This document shows positions 1-6,949 of a stretch of 64,000 nucleotides of DNA, piece after piece. Under the pieces are notes generated by a model. That model was not told where the DNA came from, made no database searches, and saw only the letters and a list, made by a program, of their open reading frames with translations. Source of the DNA: Oscillospiraceae bacterium (lineage in GTDB: Bacteria; Bacillota; Clostridia; Oscillospirales; Oscillospiraceae); NCBI GenBank assembly GCA_012513005.1, contig JAAZCZ010000061.1:6953-70952 (forward strand), in the 5' to 3' direction. The position numbers and the translations under genes were made by a program. The stretch's first letter is position 1; every line of letters begins with the position of its first letter.

Positions 1-543
1 GTAGCTGCCGGTGGTCTATATTTAGCAACCAGATATTTTCCATATGTTGCAGAGAGAATACATGTTTGGAGAGACCCGTTTGGGTTTGCTGACGGAAGAG
101 GATATCAAATTGTTCAGTCACTTTATGCGATAGGCTCGGGAGGGCTTTCCGGATTGGGGCTGGGAAACGGGAGACAAAAGCTGCACTATCTGCCTGAAGA
201 GCATAACGACTTCATATTTTCGGTTGTATGTGAGGAACTTGGATTAGTAGGTGCTTCTGTTATTATTATTTTATTTGCGCTGCTTATCATAAGAGGATTC
301 TGGCTGGCACTTCATATGAAGAACAGATACAGCTTTTTAGTAGTATCCGGAATAATGACACTTCTGTCAATTCAGGTTATAATGAACATTGCTGTTGTAA
401 CAAATCTAATTCCTTGCACCGGAATATCGTTACCGTTTTTTTCTTACGGAGGTACAGCCTTAGTAATACAGATTTCGCAAATTGGTATAGTTCTTAGCGC
501 ATCAAAAGAGCTAGTGAGTCAAAATGAATGTGAGGGAGACTAA
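1..543 (+). CDS. ftsW: FtsW/RodA/SpoVE-family peptidoglycan glycosyltransferase, C-terminal part
   Basis: The frame is open from the first base, so the N-terminus lies outside the window; 180 residues are visible. They carry the SEDS-family segment with SGGLSGLGLGNGRQK followed by HNDFIF and EELGLVG, then at least three hydrophobic helices and the motif LPFFSYGG near the end. SEDS proteins polymerise lipid II into glycan strands in the membrane. The gene ends one base before the murG start, and division and wall genes follow, which favours the septal FtsW (or sporulation SpoVE) over RodA. FtsW and SpoVE cannot be told apart from this fragment. Confidence 0.9.
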   Translation, partial: VAAGGLYLATRYFPYVAERIHVWRDPFGFADGRGYQIVQSLYAIGSGGLSGLGLGNGRQKLHYLPEEHNDFIFSVVCEELGLVGASVIIILFALLIIRGFWLALHMKNRYSFLVVSGIMTLLSIQVIMNIAVVTNLIPCTGISLPFFSYGGTALVIQISQIGIVLSASKELVSQNECEGD

Positions 544-544
544 T

Positions 545-1675
545 ATGAAGGTTATCTTTGCCTGTGGGGGAACGGCAGGGCATATTAATCCTGCGCTGTC
601 GGTTGCAGCAGCGCTTTCGGTTATGGATCCTTACTGTGATTTTTTGTTTATAGGTGCAGAGGGCAGAATGGAGACAGACTTGGTGCCCAGAGCAGGTTTT
701 CCGATTAAAACCATTGACATTACAAATATTCACAGAAGTATTAGGCCAATGGAGATCGCTCATAATGTTAATACTCTGATAAAGGTAGTTAAGTCTAAAG
801 GCCAAGCAAAGAAAATAATAAGAGAGTTTGATGCAGATGTTGTCATAGGCACAGGAGGATATGTTTGCTACCCTGTATTAAAAGCTGCAGCTGAACTTGG
901 TATTCCTACTGCTATGCATGAATCTAATGCAATACCCGGACTTACTACTCGGATGCTACAGAATGTTGTTGATATTATTATGGTCGGTTTTGATGAATGT
1001 AAGTCTGAATATAAAAACCCGGAAAAAGTGATGGTAACCGGTACTCCGATAAGACCTGAGTTTTTTGATAATGACAGAGACAGTGCAAAAAGGCTTCTCG
1101 GCTTAGACCCGAATAAACCCTTGGTTGTATCAATCTGGGGAAGCCTAGGCGCTGCAAATATGAACTTAATAATAAAGAACATGATGACAAGAGCGTCTGC
1201 TGACCCCTTTTTCACTATTATTCATGCATCCGGCAAAGTGGGATATAAGAAGATGCTGGAATCATTAAAAAGAGATGTTCCCAATCACGACGAAATCGGT
1301 CTACATGTTAAAGATTATATTTATGATATTCCGCTTGTTTTGGCAGCAGCAGACCTCGCAATTTGCAGGGCAGGTTCTTCGACATTGGCGGAATTAGCTG
1401 CTCTCGGTAAGCCGGCAATTTTAGTTCCAAGTCCAAATGTAACCAGAAATCATCAGGAGCCAAATGCAAGAGTCCTGGAAAAATCCGGGGGAGCAAAAGT
1501 CATTTTAGAAAACGAAATAACTGCAGACTTGCTTTTAGGTCTTGTATCGGAGCTGCTTCATAAACCGGAGAAACTGGAAGAAATGGCGAGCAAGATGAGC
1601 GCCGTTGGTGTTGCTGATTCAGCTAACATTATTGCAGATGCCGTTGTAAAGTTAGTAAAAAATAAAGAAAAATAG
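545..1675 (+). CDS. murG: UDP-N-acetylglucosamine--N-acetylmuramyl-(pentapeptide) pyrophosphoryl-undecaprenol GlcNAc transferase MurG
   Basis: MurG adds GlcNAc to lipid I to make lipid II on the inner face of the membrane. The 376-residue product has the family's normal length. It starts with the glycine loop GGTAGH (about residues 8-13). It has HESNAIPG in the N-domain and the UDP-sugar binding segment CRAGSSTLAELAALGKP in the C-domain. I start at ATG 545 because AGGGAG lies seven bases upstream and the glycine loop then falls at the usual place. An ATG at 524 would add seven residues overlapping ftsW. The gene sits one base after ftsW, so the two are probably translationally coupled. Confidence 0.96.
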   Translation: MKVIFACGGTAGHINPALSVAAALSVMDPYCDFLFIGAEGRMETDLVPRAGFPIKTIDITNIHRSIRPMEIAHNVNTLIKVVKSKGQAKKIIREFDADVVIGTGGYVCYPVLKAAAELGIPTAMHESNAIPGLTTRMLQNVVDIIMVGFDECKSEYKNPEKVMVTGTPIRPEFFDNDRDSAKRLLGLDPNKPLVVSIWGSLGAANMNLIIKNMMTRASADPFFTIIHASGKVGYKKMLESLKRDVPNHDEIGLHVKDYIYDIPLVLAAADLAICRAGSSTLAELAALGKPAILVPSPNVTRNHQEPNARVLEKSGGAKVILENEITADLLLGLVSELLHKPEKLEEMASKMSAVGVADSANIIADAVVKLVKNKEK

Positions 1676-1692
1676 CCGAAATTGCGGTTATT
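1671..1692 (+). terminator. Weak hairpin at the end of murG
   Basis: An 8-base imperfect stem (AATAGCCG / CGGTTATT, one G-T pair) overlaps the murG stop codon and is followed by a short T-rich stretch. It could be a weak terminator or attenuator before the separate ftsQ promoter. Confidence 0.3.
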
Positions 1693-1710
1693 TCTATTAT
1701 AATTCTCGAT

Positions 1711-1739
1711 TTGTTAACATATTTTTGTTAGTATATAGT
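1711..1739 (+). promoter_or_regulatory. Candidate sigma-A promoter for ftsQ/divIB
   Basis: TTGTTA (1711-1716) and TATAGT (1734-1739) are separated by exactly 17 bases in the AT-rich gap between murG and the ftsQ start at 1774. Identified by eye. Confidence 0.45.
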
Positions 1740-1773
1740 ATTATTATCTGTAGTTTCTAATAAGGAGAACAAA

Positions 1774-2535
1774 ATGCAGTTTTCTCTGTTTCAGGGTGCA
1801 AAACGAAGGAAAAGATTAAAAAACGCGCTATATATTCCTGTAATATTTTTGGTGTTGGTAGCTGCTATGGTTTTTGCAATGAGCATATTTTTTAGAGTTG
1901 CAAGAATTGAAGTTATAGGAAATCAAAAATATGCTGCAAACGATGTAATTATTGCTTCGGGGCTTGAAGAAGGTGAGAACCTTGTTTTTATTAACAGGTT
2001 TGCAGCAGTAAGCAGATTGTTTTCAAGACTTCCTTATGTTGAAAAGGCTTCGGTAGTCAGGAAGCTACCTAATAAAGTTGTTATTGAAATAAGTGAATGT
2101 GTTTCAATTGCGTATGTAACTCTTGATTCTCAGCCTTGGATTATAGACAGAAACTGTAAGGTTTTAGCACAGGCTAAACCTGCAGACATGGAATCACTTA
2201 TCAGAATTGACGGAATTTCTCCTATTAACCCTACCGTGGGAGAAAAAATGAAGGTTTCTGCTGAAGATACAGATAAAGTTCCGTATATTTCAGAAATACT
2301 TGATCAGATTCAAAAAAGGGAAATACAGAAGGATTTTAGCAGTATCAATATTGCAGACAATTCCGCACCGACAATGAGCTATCTAAGCAGATTCTTTGTC
2401 AAACTTGGACCTTTAGATAATACTGAGCAAAAATTCGGCAAAATGCTCTCAGCAGTTTCAAAGCTAAAAAGCGGAGATACAGGGACACTGGATTTATCCT
2501 TGGACAGCAATAAGGTTGTTTTTAGCCCTGAATAA
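1774..2535 (+). CDS. ftsQ: Cell division protein FtsQ/DivIB
   Basis: This is a bitopic membrane protein of the divisome that scaffolds FtsL and FtsB/DivIC. The 253-residue product has a short basic cytoplasmic tail (KRRKRLKN), one membrane segment at about residues 20-42, then a POTRA domain beginning IEVIGNQKYAANDVI. A beta-rich FtsQ/DivIB region follows. Sequence identity is always low in this family, so the call rests on topology, the POTRA pattern (including LPNKVVIEISE) and the position between murG and ftsZ. GGAG precedes the ATG. MurA or murB, often found in this interval in other Clostridia, is absent. Confidence 0.87.
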   Translation: MQFSLFQGAKRRKRLKNALYIPVIFLVLVAAMVFAMSIFFRVARIEVIGNQKYAANDVIIASGLEEGENLVFINRFAAVSRLFSRLPYVEKASVVRKLPNKVVIEISECVSIAYVTLDSQPWIIDRNCKVLAQAKPADMESLIRIDGISPINPTVGEKMKVSAEDTDKVPYISEILDQIQKREIQKDFSSINIADNSAPTMSYLSRFFVKLGPLDNTEQKFGKMLSAVSKLKSGDTGTLDLSLDSNKVVFSPE

Positions 2536-2574
2536 AGTATTTTGCTTTGGATATGCGTTAATTGCAAAAAATAG

Positions 2575-2603
2575 TTGACCAAAGGGGCTAAAAGATATAA
2601 TAT
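2575..2603 (+). promoter_or_regulatory. Promoter of ftsZ
   Basis: TTGACC (2575-2580) is followed by TATAAT at 2596-2601 (15-base spacer) or TAATAT at 2598-2603 (17-base spacer). The -10 overlaps the in-frame ATG at 2602. That argues against translation from there and supports the downstream ftsZ start at 2683 with a leader of roughly 75 bases. Confidence 0.55.
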
Positions 2604-2682
2604 GGGTAAGAAAAGCAAGAAAAAAAGGAGCTATGAATATGATAAAAATAGCTCTTCAACAGATAACAGGGAGGCAGCAAAT

Positions 2683-3837
2683 ATGTCTTATAAGACAGAC
2701 TCTGGACCTGAGAATGTAGTAACATTAAAAGTCCTCGGAATCGGTGGAGCAGGCAACAATGTTGTTAATCGTATGGTTAAGTCAGGTACACAGGGTGTTG
2801 AGTTTATTTCAGTTAACACAGACAGGCAGGCACTGGCAGTATCTAATGCAGATTTAAAGCTCCAAATAGGAGAAAAGCTAACTCACGGGCAGGGCGCCGG
2901 CTCAGACCCCGAGGTTGGCAAGAAGAGTGCAGAGGAAAGCCGCAATGAAATTGCAAAGTGCTTTGAGTCTGCAGATATGGTGTTTATTACTGCAGGAATG
3001 GGAGGCGGAACCGGAACAGGTGCTGCGCCGATTATTGCTGATATTGCTCGTGAGGCTGACATTCTTACTGTCGGTGTGGTTACCAAGCCTTTCAAATTTG
3101 AAGGAAAAAGAAGAATGGAACAGGCAATGGAAGGAATTAACGCCTTAATTTCAAAGGTTGATTCACTTCTTATTATTCCTAATGACCGTCTAAAATATGC
3201 AACTGACCAAAAGATTACCTTGGCAAACGCTTTTGAAATAGCAGACGATGTTTTAAGACAAGCTGTTACCAGCGTTTCAGATCTTATTAAATCCACCGGT
3301 TTTATAAACCTTGATTTTGCCGACGTAACAACAATAATGAAGGGTGCAGGTTTTGCACATATGGGCGTAGGTCACGCTGTAGGCAAGGGCAAAGCAGAGG
3401 AAGCTGCCAAACTTGCAGTATCCAGCCCCTTAATGGAAACCTCAATAAATGGCGCCCGCGGTGTTCTTATAAACATTACAGGCTCAGAAGACATGGGCTT
3501 AGATGATATAGAAACTGCCGCAAATCTTGTGCAGGAAGCTGCACATCCGGACGCAAATATTATCTTCGGTGCGACCTTTGACAACACGTTAGAGGACGAA
3601 ATCAGAGTAACTGTTATAGCAACAGGCTTTGAGGACAGCAGCAAGCCAAAGTTAAAGTCGCCCATTGATATTCAGGCACCCAACAAGATTGCACCTGACT
3701 TTATTAACATACCTGATGATGATATTAAGCCCGTCAGCTTTTCTAAGCCGGCACCTGAACCCGCACCGGCTCCCACTACAAGACCGGCTGATGAGGATCC
3801 CTTTGACAGCATCTTCAAAATATTTAACACTCAGTGA
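2683..3837 (+). CDS. ftsZ: Cell division GTPase FtsZ
   Basis: FtsZ polymerises into the cytoplasmic Z-ring and recruits the septal machinery. The 384-residue product has the Rossmann start KVLGIGGAGNNVVNRM and the tubulin signature GGGTGTGAAP (about residues 106-115). The T7 synergy-loop segment NLDFADVTTIM is followed by a conserved C-terminal GTPase half. The start at 2683 is preceded by AGGGAGG eight bases away; an upstream ATG at 2602 lies in the promoter -10. After about residue 320 a Pro/Ala-rich linker leads to the end FDSIFKIFNTQ. This end lacks the basic residues of the usual Bacillus-type C-terminal peptide. No ftsA is visible beside it. Confidence 0.97.
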   Translation: MSYKTDSGPENVVTLKVLGIGGAGNNVVNRMVKSGTQGVEFISVNTDRQALAVSNADLKLQIGEKLTHGQGAGSDPEVGKKSAEESRNEIAKCFESADMVFITAGMGGGTGTGAAPIIADIAREADILTVGVVTKPFKFEGKRRMEQAMEGINALISKVDSLLIIPNDRLKYATDQKITLANAFEIADDVLRQAVTSVSDLIKSTGFINLDFADVTTIMKGAGFAHMGVGHAVGKGKAEEAAKLAVSSPLMETSINGARGVLINITGSEDMGLDDIETAANLVQEAAHPDANIIFGATFDNTLEDEIRVTVIATGFEDSSKPKLKSPIDIQAPNKIAPDFINIPDDDIKPVSFSKPAPEPAPAPTTRPADEDPFDSIFKIFNTQ

Positions 3838-3850
3838 TAAAGCTTATCTT

Positions 3851-3884
3851 TTTAGCGGGCAGCGTTGCTGTCCGCTAATTTTAT
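3851..3884 (+). terminator. Terminator of ftsZ
   Basis: The 12-base arms TTTAGCGGGCAG and CTGTCCGCTAAT pair with one G-T pair around a five-base loop and run into TTTAT. It begins 13 bases after the ftsZ stop. Confidence 0.65.
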
Positions 3885-3929
3885 AAGTAGTAATTTTGAA
3901 AAGTGATTTTAAACCCTTTGATTTATTAT

Positions 3930-3958
3930 TTGTTGTGTGTTAACATCACTTGTATATT
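3930..3958 (+). promoter_or_regulatory. Candidate sigma-A promoter for the capA-like gene
   Basis: TTGTTG (3930-3935), a 17-base spacer and TATATT (3953-3958) lie 20 bases before the start codon at 3979, between the ftsZ terminator and the gene. Confidence 0.5.
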
Positions 3959-3978
3959 ACTGATTAAGGATTATTTCT

Positions 3979-5265
3979 ATGAATAAAAAACTCAAATTGG
4001 CGCTAATAATAACGGGCTCTTTAATTGCTATTCTTCTCGCTGTTTTTTTAGCAAAAACATTGTTTAAACCGGCAGTGCAGGAAGTTGCAGTTACTGAAAC
4101 ACCCTTAGTAACAGAAACACCTGCTCCTACTGAGACAGCGCCTCCGGAACATATTAATACTACCGCAGCTAATATAGCAGTTGCAGGGGATGTGCTTGTA
4201 CATGCAGCATTGAATCAAGAAGCCCTTTCCGGGGATGTATATAATTACTTACCTGTTATGGGAAGCGTTAAGGACCTGGTTTCTGCTGCCGATTATGCAA
4301 TTTGTTCTTTGGGAACTACTTTTAGCGGCAGCGAAGAATTTTCTGCTTATCCCAGATCTGTGTCACCGCCCAGCTTGGCAGGGTCTTTAAAAGAGGCGGG
4401 ATTTGATTTAATCAATACAGCAACATCCCATGCAGCAGATTCATTTAAACCCGGGATAGCGTATACGTTAGACAGACTCGATGAAGCAGGTCTTGCTCAT
4501 GTGGGCACATACAGAACTCAGGAAGAGCGCGAATCAAATAATGGCGCTGCTTTTGCGGATATTAACGGAATCAAGTTTGCATTTTTAGCGTACACTGCCG
4601 ATACTAATAAAATACCCATTTCGGGCTTCGAGTATGCAGTTAACTTATCTACTTCGGACTATCTTAAGTCTGCAAACAATTTTCTGTTTGATAAAATCTC
4701 AGCCGAACTAGCTGCAGTAAAGGCAGCAGGTGCTGATTTTGTTGTTGTTAATATGTCATGGGGCGATGAATTTGCAAAGGAACCGACCGAGAAGCAGAGG
4801 GAAGTAAGCGATTTTATCATAAAAAATGGGGGAGACGTGATTATCGGCGGACATGCCCTTGTTCCTCAGGCGATGGAATCCAGAATTGTTAAGGATGAAA
4901 ACGGAAAAGAGAGAAAGGGATTTGTTTCCTATTCGCTCGGCAACTTTATCTCTTGCCAAAAGGATCTGCTCGCCGATGTCTCTTCAATATTGAATCTCAC
5001 AGTAAAGAAAGATACGGATACCGGCGAAACTTGGCTTGAGGATGTAAGCTATACACCAATTATGATGGTAAACCTAAACCGCTTTACGATTACCAATTTT
5101 GACTGGAAATACAGACTGTTTGATTTACATGCTGCTATTAATGCAAGCCAAGAGGGAAGCCCTTATGACTTTATGAACGATGACTTGCTTGAGTATATGA
5201 AATCCTCACTTAACACATTAAGAGTTATATACGGAGAGCGCTTTGATAAATATACTAAGCAGTAA
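3979..5265 (+). CDS. Membrane-anchored CapA-family (PGA_cap) protein with altered active-site motifs
   Basis: The 428-residue product has one N-terminal membrane segment (about residues 7-27, no lipobox cysteine), a Thr/Pro/Glu-rich linker and then a CapA/PgsA-like metallophosphatase-fold domain outside the cell. Family landmarks are recognisable: AGDVLVH, INTATSHAADS, MSWGDEF, GGHALVPQ and YSLGNFI. Several positions that normally read NLE, NNH, HWG and GHHPHV read SLG, TSH, SWG and GGHALV. Many putative metal or catalytic residues are therefore missing. CapA relatives take part in poly-gamma-glutamate capsule assembly, but no pgsB or pgsC homologue is nearby. A structural or binding role is possible. 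It has its own promoter and terminator. Confidence 0.8.
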   Translation: MNKKLKLALIITGSLIAILLAVFLAKTLFKPAVQEVAVTETPLVTETPAPTETAPPEHINTTAANIAVAGDVLVHAALNQEALSGDVYNYLPVMGSVKDLVSAADYAICSLGTTFSGSEEFSAYPRSVSPPSLAGSLKEAGFDLINTATSHAADSFKPGIAYTLDRLDEAGLAHVGTYRTQEERESNNGAAFADINGIKFAFLAYTADTNKIPISGFEYAVNLSTSDYLKSANNFLFDKISAELAAVKAAGADFVVVNMSWGDEFAKEPTEKQREVSDFIIKNGGDVIIGGHALVPQAMESRIVKDENGKERKGFVSYSLGNFISCQKDLLADVSSILNLTVKKDTDTGETWLEDVSYTPIMMVNLNRFTITNFDWKYRLFDLHAAINASQEGSPYDFMNDDLLEYMKSSLNTLRVIYGERFDKYTKQ

Positions 5266-5275
5266 TTGAGCATTA

Positions 5276-5305
5276 AAAATGCCCGCCAAAATGGCGGGCA
5301 TTTTT
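5276..5305. terminator. Strong bidirectional terminator between capA-like gene and rubrerythrin
   Basis: The palindrome AAAAATGCCCGCCA and TGGCGGGCATTTTT around an AA(A) loop gives a GC-rich stem with T-tracts in both directions. It serves the two converging genes. Confidence 0.9.
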
Positions 5306-5313
5306 AGCTTAAA

Positions 5314-5853
5314 TTAATAATTTTTAGCTTCGATTTCAAAGTGTGCCTGAGGATGCACACAAACAGGACATACATCCGGCGCGTTTTTGCCTTCGTGAAT
5401 GTGTCCGCAGTTGCGACAAATCCAAACCTGAACAGAGTTACGGCAGAACACTTTCGCATCTTCGATATTTTTTAGAAGAGCAAGGTAGCGTTCTTCGTGA
5501 TGCTTCTCAACTTCACGAACACCTGCAAACTGCTTTGCAATTTCAGTAAAGCCCTCTTCTTCGGCAACTTTTGCAAACTCAGCATACATTTCGGTCCATT
5601 CATAATGCTCGCCCTCGGCTGCCAATTTGAGGTTTTCGGGGGTTTTCCCAACTTTGCCGCCAACTAAATGCTTAAACCAAAGTTTTGCGTGCTCTTTCTC
5701 ATTAAGAGCAGTTTTGGCAAATATTTCTGCTATTTGCTCATAGCCGTCTTTTTTTGCTTGAGAAGAGAAATAATCGTATTTGTTTCTTGCTTGCGATTCA
5801 CCGGAAAATGCAGTTTCCAGATTTGCATATGTTTTACTTCCTTTTAATTCCAT
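5314..5853 (-). CDS. rbr: Rubrerythrin
   Basis: Rubrerythrin reduces hydrogen peroxide in the cytoplasm of anaerobes using a diiron centre fed by a rubredoxin-like iron. The 179-residue product has an N-terminal ferritin-like domain with AFSGESQARNKY and NEKEHAKLWF, and a second pair of ligands in REVEKHHEERY. A C-terminal rubredoxin-type domain has two CxxC pairs (ICRNCGH and VCPVCVHPQ). Length and domain order are standard. GGAGG lies upstream of the ATG, and it has its own promoter. It diverges from the HD-domain gene. Expression under oxidative stress is usual for the family, but no PerR-type operator was recognised. Confidence 0.97.
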   Translation of the reverse strand: MELKGSKTYANLETAFSGESQARNKYDYFSSQAKKDGYEQIAEIFAKTALNEKEHAKLWFKHLVGGKVGKTPENLKLAAEGEHYEWTEMYAEFAKVAEEEGFTEIAKQFAGVREVEKHHEERYLALLKNIEDAKVFCRNSVQVWICRNCGHIHEGKNAPDVCPVCVHPQAHFEIEAKNY

Positions 5854-5881
5854 AAGTAAGCCTCCTATATGATTTAATTAT

Positions 5882-5910
5882 ATTATAGTACGAATTCCGA
5901 TTAAAAACAA
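5882..5910 (-). promoter_or_regulatory. Promoter of rubrerythrin
   Basis: On the minus strand TTGTTT (5905-5910), a 17-base spacer and a perfect TATAAT (5882-5887) lie 29 bases upstream of the start codon. Confidence 0.65.
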
Positions 5911-5947
5911 TAGCTTTTAGAAGTATTGTTAGTTATGAGCTTGATAC

Positions 5948-5976
5948 TTGATAAGAAGCGAATCATAGTTTATAAT
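5948..5976 (+). promoter_or_regulatory. Promoter of the HD-domain gene
   Basis: TTGATA (5948-5953), a 17-base spacer and a perfect TATAAT (5971-5976) lie 23 bases upstream of ATG 6000. It diverges from the rubrerythrin promoter, leaving about 37 bases between the two -35 boxes. Confidence 0.7.
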
Positions 5977-5999
5977 CTTTGAAAAACGGAGGTAATAAC

Positions 6000-6539
6000 A
6001 TGGGATTTGTACCAAAACCCGAAGAAGCTTTGGATATAATAAAAAAGTACAACAAGGAAGCATTTCACATTAGCCACGCTATTACAGTAGGAGAGGTCTT
6101 ATCAAAAATTGCCGTAAAAGAGGACCCGGGCAGAGAGGATTACTGGAAAACAGTCGGAATACTTCACGATATTGACTTTGAAGAGTACCCTGATGAACAT
6201 TGCCAAAAGGCTGTATCGCTGCTGAGAAATGAGGGTATTGATGAGGAAATAATCAAATCTGTCATCAGCCACGGATATGGGATTTGCTCAGATGTTGAGC
6301 CTACTCATATTATGGAAAAATACCTATTTGCGATTGACGAGCTAACAGGTCTTATTGGAGCTGCTGCATTAATGCGCCCTACGGGATTTGAAGGCATGGA
6401 AGTTAAGTCTGTTGTAAAAAAATTTAAGGACAAAAAATTTGCTGCAGGCTGCTCTAGAGATATTATCAGCAGGGGAGCAGAAATGCTCGGAATAAGCCTT
6501 CAGGAACTGATTCAAATAACATTAGATGCTATGAAGTAG
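6000..6539 (+). CDS. HD-domain (HDIG-type) metal-dependent hydrolase
   Basis: The 179-residue protein is built almost entirely of a small HD domain. Visible metal-ligand candidates are His in FHISHA, the doublet HD in GILHDIDFE, His in VISHGYG and Asp in AIDELTG. Such proteins are phosphohydrolases or phosphodiesterases on nucleotides; the substrate cannot be named. The start is ATG 6000 because GGAGG lies seven bases before it; an upstream start at 5979 would overlap the -10 region and the ribosome site. It is a single-gene unit with a clear promoter and terminator. Confidence 0.87.
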   Translation: MGFVPKPEEALDIIKKYNKEAFHISHAITVGEVLSKIAVKEDPGREDYWKTVGILHDIDFEEYPDEHCQKAVSLLRNEGIDEEIIKSVISHGYGICSDVEPTHIMEKYLFAIDELTGLIGAAALMRPTGFEGMEVKSVVKKFKDKKFAAGCSRDIISRGAEMLGISLQELIQITLDAMK

Positions 6540-6553
6540 TATTAATATATACT

Positions 6554-6589
6554 AAAAACCAAGTGAGACATAAATCTCACTTGGTTTTT
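6554..6589. terminator. Bidirectional terminator after the HD-domain gene and ybaB
   Basis: The 15-base arms AAAAACCAAGTGAGA and TCTCACTTGGTTTTT pair around a CATAAA loop between two converging genes. Confidence 0.9.
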
Positions 6590-6613
6590 GTTTGTATTAA
6601 AAAATGTATATTA

Positions 6614-6949
6614 TTAGAACAGACCGCTTATCCCTGATAGCTTAGACATACTCGCAGCTGAAGCATCGTCTGCAGCGCGCAGAGCTTCATTAATAGCTGC
6701 TATTACAAGGTCCTGAAGCATTTCTGCATCTGCAGGGTCTACTGCATCAGGAGAAATAATAAGCTCAGTTACAACGTGATCTCCGTTTACGGTAGCTTTA
6801 ACAGCGCCTCCGCCTGAGCTTGCTGAATAAGTAGCAGATTTCAGCTCGTTTTGCATCCTCATGAGATCTTCCTGCATTTTTTGGGCCTGTTTAAGCATGT
6901 TTGCCTGGTTCATAGGTCCACGATTACCTTTAAAACCACCTTTAGCCAT
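6614..6949 (-). CDS. ybaB: YbaB/EbfC family nucleoid-associated protein
   Basis: This small DNA-binding dimer is encoded after dnaX in most bacteria. The 111-residue product has a glycine-rich start (MAKGGFKG), the heptad-rich stretch MLKQAQKMQEDLMRMQNEL and the family core around GGGAVKATVNGDH. It starts eight bases inside the end of dnaX, and its GGAGG lies in the last dnaX codons, so translation is coupled. In Bacillus recR follows; here recR lies about 28 kb away. Confidence 0.95.
   Translation of the reverse strand: MAKGGFKGNRGPMNQANMLKQAQKMQEDLMRMQNELKSATYSASSGGGAVKATVNGDHVVTELIISPDAVDPADAEMLQDLVIAAINEALRAADDASAASMSKLSGISGLF

Noticed and set aside
2575..2682. N-terminal extension of FtsZ
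   Set aside because: The upstream start codons lie in the -35/-10 promoter boxes, and AGGGAGG precedes ATG 2683.
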